From Trujillonella endophytica (lineage in GTDB: Bacteria > Actinomycetota > Actinomycetes > Mycobacteriales > Geodermatophilaceae), in assembly GCF_019799905.1 (NCBI RefSeq), contig NZ_JABGCI010000001.1, positions 248,001-312,000 on the forward strand: DNA of 64,000 bases. The letters run 5' to 3'. Below the pieces are notes generated by a model. That model was not told the origin of the DNA. It searched no databases and saw only the letters and a program-made list of their open reading frames with translations. A program made the translations under genes and the position numbers. Of the stretch, positions 58,391 through 64,000 are shown piece by piece (within the stretch, counting starts at the first letter, position 1; each line of letters starts with the position of its first letter).

Positions 58391-58407
58391 GTACCTCTCT
58401 CCTCCTG

Positions 58408-58465
58408 CGGCCCCCTGCAGGGACCCGCCGCGAGCTCGCGAGGGGTGGGGGGCAGGGGGTCCTCC
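58408..58465 (-). terminator. Stop-codon-linked palindromic terminator, copy 4
   Basis: On the minus strand GGACCCCCTGCC follows the moaD stop by 5 nt and continues CACCCCTCGC, GAGCTCG, CGGCGGGTCCC, TGCAGGGGG. It is the close relative (reverse complement) of 36452-36510 and shares its 5' part with 13460 and 49078. Confidence 0.75.
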
Positions 58466-58466
58466 C

Positions 58467-58715
58467 TCATCCTCCCGCGAAGGGCGGCAGCACGTCGATC
58501 ACGGCACCGGGGGACAGGGCGGCACGGGGGTCGCGCGCCTGGGCGCCGTCGACGAGGAAGGAACAGGCCGTGAGCACCCGCTCGAGCTTCTCCCCGTGCA
58601 CGTCGGCCAGCTGCCGGACCAGCTCCTCGAGCGTCCCGGCCGTGCGGGCCTCGGTGTCGACGCCGGCCGCGGCGCGGGCCCCGGCGAAGTACCGGACGGT
58701 GACGGCGGCGGGCAC
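58467..58715 (-). CDS. moaD: MoaD/ThiS-family sulfur carrier
   Basis: This 82-aa ubiquitin-fold protein (VTVRYFAGARAAAGVDTEAR) ends in FAGG, the Gly-Gly tail that becomes a thiocarboxylate and donates sulfur through MoaE. It starts 2 nt after moaA stops, on the same strand, forming a moaA-moaD unit. Start GTG. Confidence 0.93.
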   Translation of the reverse strand: MPAAVTVRYFAGARAAAGVDTEARTAGTLEELVRQLADVHGEKLERVLTACSFLVDGAQARDPRAALSPGAVIDVLPPFAGG

Positions 58716-58717
58716 GG

Positions 58718-59770
58718 TCAGCCCCCGATGGCCGACATGGGCCGGGTGGGCTGCAGGAAGCTCGGGTCGTCGATCCCGTGGCCGGGCAGCTTGCCGAGCG
58801 TGGCGATCCGCCAGCGGTCGGCGATCTCCGCGTCGGTCGCACCCGCCCGCAGTGCCGACCGCAGGTCGGACTCGTCCCGGGCGAACAGGCAGTTGCGGAT
58901 CTGCCCGTCGGCGGTCAGCCGGGTGCGGTCGCAGGTGCCGCAGAACGAGCGGGTCACCGACGCGATGACCCCGACCGTGGCCGGGCCGCCGTCGACGAGC
59001 CAGCGCTCGGCCGGGGCCGAGCCGCGCTCCTCGGTGTCGGGGGTGAGCGTGTGCGCGGCGGAGAGCCGCTCGAGGATGTCCTCGGCGGTCACCATCCGGC
59101 CGCGGGTCCAGGCGTGGTGCGCGTCGAGCGGCATCTGCTCGATGAAGCGCAGCTGGTAGCCGTGCTCCAGGCAGTAGTCCAGCAGCGGGACGGCGTCGAC
59201 GTCGTTGATCCCGTGCAGCAGGACGGCGTTGACCTTGACGGGCGTGAGCCCGGCGGCCTGCGCGGCCGCCAGGCCGGCCAGCACGTCGTCGAGCCGGTCG
59301 CGCATGGTGAGCTGCTTGAACCGGACCGGGTCGAGGGTGTCGAGGCTGACGTTGATCCGGTCCAGACCGGCGTCGGCGAGCGCGGGGGCGACCCGGGCGA
59401 GGCCGATCGCGTTCGTCGTCAGGCTGACCTCGGGCCGCGGGGAGAGGGCCGTCGTCGACGCCACGATGCCGGGCAGGCCGGGCCGCAGCAGCGGCTCCCC
59501 ACCGGTGAAGCGCACCTCGCGGATGCCCAGCTGCTCCACGCCGATCCGCACCAGCCGGACGATCTCGTCGTCGGTGAGCACCTCGACCTTGGGCAGCCAG
59601 TCCAGCCCCTCCGGGGGCATGCAGTACGTGCAGCGCAGGTTGCACCGGTCGGTCAGCGAGACGCGCAGGTCGGTGGCCGTGCGGCCGAAGCGGTCGACCA
59701 GACCGCCGCTGCCCGGCGCCGGGTCGGGACGGCGGAGCACCGGGTCCGGGAGCGGGCTCAGCGAGGTCAT
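58718..59770 (-). CDS. moaA: GTP 3',8-cyclase MoaA
   Basis: The protein has 350 aa. Radical SAM cluster C43, C47, C50 (DRCNLRCTYCMPPEG), C-terminal [4Fe-4S] set CGTCDRTRLTADGQIRNCLF, and the C-terminal Gly-Gly tail that enters the active site. It performs the first step of molybdenum cofactor synthesis. A TACATT box sits 6 nt before the ATG, so it is possibly leaderless. No moaC is visible in the window. Confidence 0.95.
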   Translation of the reverse strand: MTSLSPLPDPVLRRPDPAPGSGGLVDRFGRTATDLRVSLTDRCNLRCTYCMPPEGLDWLPKVEVLTDDEIVRLVRIGVEQLGIREVRFTGGEPLLRPGLPGIVASTTALSPRPEVSLTTNAIGLARVAPALADAGLDRINVSLDTLDPVRFKQLTMRDRLDDVLAGLAAAQAAGLTPVKVNAVLLHGINDVDAVPLLDYCLEHGYQLRFIEQMPLDAHHAWTRGRMVTAEDILERLSAAHTLTPDTEERGSAPAERWLVDGGPATVGVIASVTRSFCGTCDRTRLTADGQIRNCLFARDESDLRSALRAGATDAEIADRWRIATLGKLPGHGIDDPSFLQPTRPMSAIGG

Positions 59771-59919
59771 GCCTCGAATGTAGTGCGGATACGCGGCGGA
59801 CGGCCGGGCTCGCGAGCTCCGGTCCCCCTCCCGGGAAAGTCGGGGGCGGGTGCGGCGGTGACGTTGCTACCGTCGCCGCGCCACCCGAGAGCCCGGCGGG
59901 CCTCCCCCCGCACTCGCCT

Positions 59920-61200
59920 GTGGCCAGGAAGCGCGAGAACCCCGTGTCACCCCGCACCGTCTTCGCCCCCTACACCCGCCTGTTCGCCGTCCCAGGGGCG
60001 CGCGCGTTCACCCTCGCCGGCTGGTTCGCCCGGCTCCCCGCGCCGATGCTCGGCCTCGGCGCCGTCCTCCTCGTCGAGAGCGAGACCGGCAGCTACGGCC
60101 TGGCCGGCGCCGTCTCCGGCGTGCTCGCGCTGGCCTACGGCATCGCCGGGCCGCAGTGGGGGCGGGCGATGGACCGCCGCGGCCAGGGGCGCGTCCTGCG
60201 CCTGGCCATGGCCGGGTTCGCCGTCGCGGGCCTCGCGTTCGTCGCCGCGGTCGTGGCCGGCGCGCCCACCTGGACCTGGTTCCCCCTCGCCGCGGCCGCC
60301 GGCGCCAGCGGCCCGAACATCGGCTCGCTGGTCCGCGCCCGGTGGTCGGCCGTCCTGGAGCCCGGCGGTCGGCAGACCGCCTACGCGTTCGAGGCCGTCG
60401 CCGACGAGGTGACCTTCGTCCTCGGGCCGCCCCTGGTGACGCTCCTGGCCACGCTGGTGGCACCGCCGGTCGGCTTCCTCACCGGGATCGTCTCGGGTGT
60501 GCTCGGCGGGCTCTGGCTGGCCAGGCAGCGCGACACCGAGCCGCCGCCGCGGCCCCTCGTCGCGGGCGCCCCCCGGCGGCGGCGCGGCGCGGTGCTCACG
60601 CCGAGCCTGCTCGTCGTGGTGGTGGCGTACGTGGCCGTGGGCGCGCTCTTCGGCGCGCTGGACGTCGTGGTGGTCGGCTTCGCCGAGGAGGAGGGCGTCC
60701 CCGCCCTGTCCGGTGCGGCGCTGGCGGTCTTCGCCTTCGGCAGCCTGGTGGCCGGCCTCGCCTACGGGTTGGCCCGGCTGCCCGGCACCATGGCCGCCCG
60801 CTTCGTCGGGACGGCGGTGGCCTTCGGCCTGGCGGCGCAGCTCCTGTGGGGGGTCGGGTCGCTGCCGGTGCTCGTCGGCGTCGGGTTCCTGGCCGGGCTC
60901 ACCATCGCCCCGGTGCTGGTGTCCGGGACGTCCCTGGTCGAGTCGCGGGTGGCGCCCGGCGTCCTCACCGAGTCGCTGGCCTGGACCATCACCGGGCTCA
61001 CCATCGGCGTGACGGCCGGGTCGGCGCTGGCCGGCGCGGCCGTGGACGCCTGGGGTGCCCAGGACGCGTTCGCCGTCCCCGCGCTGGCCGCCGCCCTGGC
61101 GGCGCTGCTGGCGCTGGCCGGTGCGTCCCTCCTGCGGAGCCCGGCCGAGGTGCCGCAGGCCTCACCGGTGGCGCCGGTTGAGCGGGAGGCGGCGGGGTAG
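59920..61200 (+). CDS. MFS transporter
   Basis: This 426-aa permease has about 12 membrane helices and the loop motif GPQWGRAMDRRGQGRVLRLA between helices 2 and 3, typical of MFS drug/sugar exporters. The substrate is unknown; no regulator gene is adjacent. GTG 59920 or 59944 may start it. The promoter region between it and moaA is 149 bp. Confidence 0.85.
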   Translation: MARKRENPVSPRTVFAPYTRLFAVPGARAFTLAGWFARLPAPMLGLGAVLLVESETGSYGLAGAVSGVLALAYGIAGPQWGRAMDRRGQGRVLRLAMAGFAVAGLAFVAAVVAGAPTWTWFPLAAAAGASGPNIGSLVRARWSAVLEPGGRQTAYAFEAVADEVTFVLGPPLVTLLATLVAPPVGFLTGIVSGVLGGLWLARQRDTEPPPRPLVAGAPRRRRGAVLTPSLLVVVVAYVAVGALFGALDVVVVGFAEEEGVPALSGAALAVFAFGSLVAGLAYGLARLPGTMAARFVGTAVAFGLAAQLLWGVGSLPVLVGVGFLAGLTIAPVLVSGTSLVESRVAPGVLTESLAWTITGLTIGVTAGSALAGAAVDAWGAQDAFAVPALAAALAALLALAGASLLRSPAEVPQASPVAPVEREAAG

Positions 61201-61264
61201 CGGCCGAGCGGCAGGAGGTGCGCGACCGGGTTGCGCACTCCACCGCGACATCGAGAGGACCCCT

Positions 61265-62104
61265 GTGGCAACCGTGCCCACCATCCGCCTGAACAACGGC
61301 GTCGCGATCCCCCAGCTGGGCTTCGGCGTCTACCAGATCCCGCCGGAGGAGACCGCCGACGCCGTCGCCGCCGCGCTGGAGATCGGCTACCGGCACATCG
61401 ACACCGCCGAGATGTACGGCAACGAGAAGGGGGTCGGCGAGGCCGTCCGCCGCTCGGGGATCGCGCGCGACGAGGTCTTCGTCACCAGCAAGCTGAACAA
61501 CGGCTTCCACCGCCGCGACGACGCCCTGCGGGCCTTCGACCAGACGCTGGCCGACCTCGGCTTCGAGACCCTCGACCTCTTCCTCGTGCACTGGCCGCTG
61601 CCGACCATCGACGTCGACTACGTGGAGACCTGGAAGGCGATGGAGGAGATCTACCGCAGCGGCCGCTGCCGGGCGATCGGCGTCTCCAACTTCAACCCGC
61701 ACCACCTGCGCCGGCTGTTCGCCGAGACCGAGATCCGGCCCGCGGTCAACCAGATCGAGATCCACCCCTACCTCGCGCAGGACGAGCTGCGGACCTTCGA
61801 CGCCGACCACGAGATCGTCACCGAGGCCTGGTCGCCCATCGCCCAGGGCAAGGTGCTCGACGACCCGGCCGTGGTGCGCGTGGCCGAGCGCTACGGGAAG
61901 ACGCCGGCCCAGGTCGTGCTCCGCTGGCACGTGCAGCGCGGCGACGTCGTCTTCCCCAAGTCGGTGACCCGCAGCCGGATGGAGGAGAACTTCGCGCTGT
62001 TCGACTTCCAGCTCGACGAGGACTCCATGGGCGACATCACCGCCCTCGACCGCAACGAGCGCACCGGCCCCGACCCGGACACCTTCGACTACGTCCCCGG
62101 CTGA
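61265..62104 (+). CDS. Aldo/keto reductase
   Basis: The protein has 279 aa. Catalytic tetrad candidates: Asp in HIDTAEMYGNE, Tyr in the same motif, Lys in VTSKLNNG and His in FLVHWPLP. NADPH-site KSVTRSRMEENF near the C-terminus. Closest in pattern to the AKR5 family (2,5-diketo-D-gluconate reductase-like), which reduces carbonyls with NADPH. GTG with GAGAGGA upstream. Confidence 0.92.
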   Translation: MATVPTIRLNNGVAIPQLGFGVYQIPPEETADAVAAALEIGYRHIDTAEMYGNEKGVGEAVRRSGIARDEVFVTSKLNNGFHRRDDALRAFDQTLADLGFETLDLFLVHWPLPTIDVDYVETWKAMEEIYRSGRCRAIGVSNFNPHHLRRLFAETEIRPAVNQIEIHPYLAQDELRTFDADHEIVTEAWSPIAQGKVLDDPAVVRVAERYGKTPAQVVLRWHVQRGDVVFPKSVTRSRMEENFALFDFQLDEDSMGDITALDRNERTGPDPDTFDYVPG

Positions 62105-62110
62105 GGCTGT

Positions 62111-62151
62111 CGGAGTGCGGCGGTGCAGGAAACCTGCACTGCCGCACTCCG
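62111..62151. terminator. Bidirectional hairpin between convergent genes
   Basis: CGGAGTGCGGC-GTGCAGG and CCTGCAC-GCCGCACTCCG pair over 18 bp with one mismatch and a 3-nt loop. It lies between the aldo/keto reductase and the lipoprotein gene. Confidence 0.8.
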
Positions 62152-62152
62152 C

Positions 62153-63580
62153 TCAGACGGTCCTGCTGTGCAGGAGGACGTCGGCCGCGTCGTACGCCGT
62201 CACGGTGATCGACCAGAAGACGTACGGCGGCGTCGACGACGTCGTCGGTGAGGAGACGCTGGGGAGGAACGTGCCCCAGACCCGTTCGCCGGGACGCGGT
62301 CCGACATCGGAGAGCACCGCCTCGCGGGTGCTCCCGTCGGGGCCGGTGACGGTGACCCGGGCGGTCCCTGGCGGGGCGACGCCGCCCACGATCGACCCAC
62401 CCACATGGACGGCGACCTCACCCAGCGGCGGAGGGAGGACGGATCCACCGCCTCCGCCGCCCGAGGTGAGGTCGAGGTACGCGGCCGACCAGTCGTCCAT
62501 GCCGGGGTACGGATCGGGATACAGCTCGAACGACCATCGGTCGGCGCCGTCGACGCCGCTCACGAACCCGCTGTCCGGGTGACCGACGCCGACCTCCTCG
62601 CGGGTCGGTGGGCGCTCGGCGATCGTGCGGCGCGTCGCCTCGAACTCGTCCCAGGTGGCCATGCGCAGCCCCGAGACGACCTGCTCGAGGAGGTCGGTTC
62701 CCCGCCCGGCCTCGTCCAGGGTCACGACGACCGCGAGGACCATGCCGTCCTCGGCCCACACCCGCCCCGGAGCTGCCGGGCCGCCGAGGTACGTCCCCCG
62801 CAGGACGCCGGCTGACCCCGGCTCACCACGGATCACGGTGCCGGCCGCGTCGTCGACCCAGAACCCCCACAGCGCGGCGAGACGCTGATCGGCACGGACC
62901 GCGGTGACGGAGATCCACGTCGAGTCGCCCAACAGGAACATGTGCTCGCCCAGGCCCGGGCCGGGTCCATCTGGCGGGCCGCCCGCGATCAGCGGCGCCA
63001 GCCCGGCCGGGACGGCGTCCGGCGCGAGCGTCGCCGTCGTCGACCCGAAGTCGGCTCCCCTCGCGGCCTCGATGAGCTCGTCCTCGTCGATCCCCCGCCC
63101 GACGACGAACTCCACGTGGTCGTTGCCCTGGATCACCACCCAGGTCCGGTCGCCGTCGAGGACGACCGTGCCGGTGCGCCCGCCGAGGTCGACCTGTTCA
63201 CCCGGGGCCTCGTACCGCGGGCCGCCGATCTGGGCCGACCCCCCGCTCGTCCCGACCAGGAGGACCGGTCCGTCGAGGGTGTCGGCCAGCACCGGATCGC
63301 CGTACAGGGTGGCGCGCCCCCAGTCGGTGCCCTCCTCCGGCGGGTCGTACGAGAGCTCGGTGATCAGCAACTCCTCCGGCACCTGGTCGAGGAGGAACGG
63401 GGCGTCGAGAGGGAGGGTGTCGACGACGACCTCGTCCCCTCCTGCCGCGGGGCGGGCGGGGCCGACGTCCGCCGTCGGCCCCGGTGCCGCTGCGTCGTCC
63501 CCCGCATCCGCGCACCCGGTCAGGCCCGCGGCCAGCACGGCAGCCAGCAGCGCCGTCCACGCTCGTCCCCGTGAGGTCAC
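62153..63580 (-). CDS. Predicted lipoprotein of unknown function
   Basis: This 475-aa exported protein has a signal peptide with lipobox at C23 (LTGC), then an acidic linker and a beta-rich mature part. Repeated strand patterns (VVLDGDRTWVVIQGND, GEHMFLLGDSTWISVTAV) and a Gly-rich loop near residue 370. No family is recognised; it is probably a surface protein. Confidence 0.7.
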   Translation of the reverse strand: MTSRGRAWTALLAAVLAAGLTGCADAGDDAAAPGPTADVGPARPAAGGDEVVVDTLPLDAPFLLDQVPEELLITELSYDPPEEGTDWGRATLYGDPVLADTLDGPVLLVGTSGGSAQIGGPRYEAPGEQVDLGGRTGTVVLDGDRTWVVIQGNDHVEFVVGRGIDEDELIEAARGADFGSTTATLAPDAVPAGLAPLIAGGPPDGPGPGLGEHMFLLGDSTWISVTAVRADQRLAALWGFWVDDAAGTVIRGEPGSAGVLRGTYLGGPAAPGRVWAEDGMVLAVVVTLDEAGRGTDLLEQVVSGLRMATWDEFEATRRTIAERPPTREEVGVGHPDSGFVSGVDGADRWSFELYPDPYPGMDDWSAAYLDLTSGGGGGGSVLPPPLGEVAVHVGGSIVGGVAPPGTARVTVTGPDGSTREAVLSDVGPRPGERVWGTFLPSVSSPTTSSTPPYVFWSITVTAYDAADVLLHSRTV

Positions 63581-63609
63581 GCGCGCAGCGTGGCAGGCAT
63601 CCGACGTCA

Positions 63610-63650
63610 GCGGAGGAGATCCGTGGGCGTCATGCCGACGGATCCTCCGC
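63610..63650 (-). terminator. Hairpin after the DUF3097 gene
   Basis: GCGGAGGA-TCCGT and ACGGATCCTCCGC pair with a 2-nt bulge, 2 nt beyond the stop of the minus-strand gene. Confidence 0.7.
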
Positions 63651-63652
63651 GG

Positions 63653-64000
63653 TCAGTCGGTGGTGACGAAGTCGATGAGCTCCTCGACCCGGCCGATCAG
63701 CGCCGGCTCGAGGTCGGTCCAGGTCTTGACGCGGGCGAGGATGCGCTGCGCCCAGACGTAGCCGGTGTCGTCCTCCCAGCCCAGCCGGCGGCACACGCCG
63801 CCCTTCCAGTCCTCGCCCTTCGGCACGGTGGGCCACGCCGGGATGCCGACGACCGACGGCTTCACCGCCTGCCAGATGTCGATGAACGGGTGGCCGACGA
63901 CGAGCGCGTGCTCGCCGGTGACCTGCCCCGCGATGCGCGACTCCTTCGACCCCTTCACCAGGTGGTCGACCAGCACGCCGAGCCGCCGCCCCTGGGACGG
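63653..64000 (-). CDS. DUF3097 protein, C-terminal part (truncated by window edge)
   Basis: 115 C-terminal codons are present: LGVLVDHLVKGSKESRIAGQ, HPFIDIWQAVKPSVVGIPAWP, then VKTWTDLEPALIGRVEELIDFV. This matches the conserved actinobacterial DUF3097 family, of unknown role. The frame is open to the right edge. Confidence 0.85.
   Translation of the reverse strand, partial: PSQGRRLGVLVDHLVKGSKESRIAGQVTGEHALVVGHPFIDIWQAVKPSVVGIPAWPTVPKGEDWKGGVCRRLGWEDDTGYVWAQRILARVKTWTDLEPALIGRVEELIDFVTTD

Noticed and set aside
13460-58465. Repeats as CRISPR or insertion sequences
   Set aside because: Copies are far apart, palindromic and single at each place; no spacers, cas genes, transposase or target-site duplications were seen.
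1-64000. tRNA or rRNA genes
   Set aside because: No intergenic stretch showed a recognisable tRNA cloverleaf ending or rRNA core sequence on reading; a covariance-model scan would be needed to exclude divergent ones.

Overview
This window is a GC-rich (about 74%) actinobacterial chromosome segment. Start codons are often GTG, genes are tightly packed, and many stop and start codons overlap. The gene content fits a motile, spore-forming or UV-tolerant member of Geodermatophilaceae (Blastococcus, Modestobacter or Geodermatophilus type): flagellar-type chemotaxis genes, a spore photoproduct lyase-like radical SAM protein, a 180-kDa NAD-glutamate dehydrogenase, an LCP wall ligase and PAS/GAF-SpoIIE phosphatases. 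The family assignment is inferred from gene content, not measured.

Layout. 1-1747: end of an acireductone dioxygenase gene and a DszC/SfnB-like flavin monooxygenase (sulfur metabolism). 2015-4757: cheA-cheW, ending in a clear terminator. 5009-6828: three small unrelated genes; the last is bracketed by two copies of a palindromic 62-bp repeat. 7248-10976: translationally coupled cheB-cheR-cheY-cheX-like-cheY-second cheX-like operon behind a WhiG/FliA-type promoter. 11101-13422: an RsbW-like ATPase and a PAS-GAF-SpoIIE phosphatase, divergent. 13516-14748: AAA ATPase. 14912-20286: holin-like membrane protein and the giant glutamate dehydrogenase. 20474-21220: DUF2071 protein.

21401-29506 is the most coherent unexplained metabolic cluster. 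It holds an IPNS-type Fe(II) oxygenase, a [2Fe-2S] ferredoxin, an RbsABC-type ABC importer and a VOC protein in one operon, then a second IPNS-type oxygenase facing it and a divergent PucR-type regulator. 29579-37643: a DinB-like enzyme, an amidase, an HxlR regulator/azoreductase pair, a second PAS-GAF-SpoIIE phosphatase, YaaA and the spore photoproduct lyase-like protein. 37731-38333: GNAT acetyltransferase.

38323-41543 is a small genomic island. A 173-bp direct repeat of the 3' end of exonuclease III bounds about 3 kb of cargo: a truncated NYN/OST-HTH gene, a methyltransferase, a small ORF and a STAS anti-anti-sigma factor. One repeat copy completes the intact xthA; the other is a detached pseudogene tail.

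42252-53214: acyl-ACP desaturase, LCP protein, ArsR-VOC pair, Fn3-domain membrane protein, two small proteins, acyl-CoA dehydrogenase, DUF4383 membrane protein, NodU/CmcH carbamoyltransferase and RecQ. 53413-59770 is a molybdenum block: HTH-TOBE protein, modABC, mocA-like and moaE, then moaA-moaD on the other strand, with GAF and CsbD-like genes between. 59920-64000: MFS permease, aldo/keto reductase, lipoprotein and the end of a DUF3097 gene.

Between genes there are recurring palindrome families, including terminator-like elements placed directly after stop codons at four loci, and several genes show a -10 box about 7 nt before the start codon (leaderless transcripts). No tRNA, rRNA, CRISPR array, transposase or integrase was recognised.
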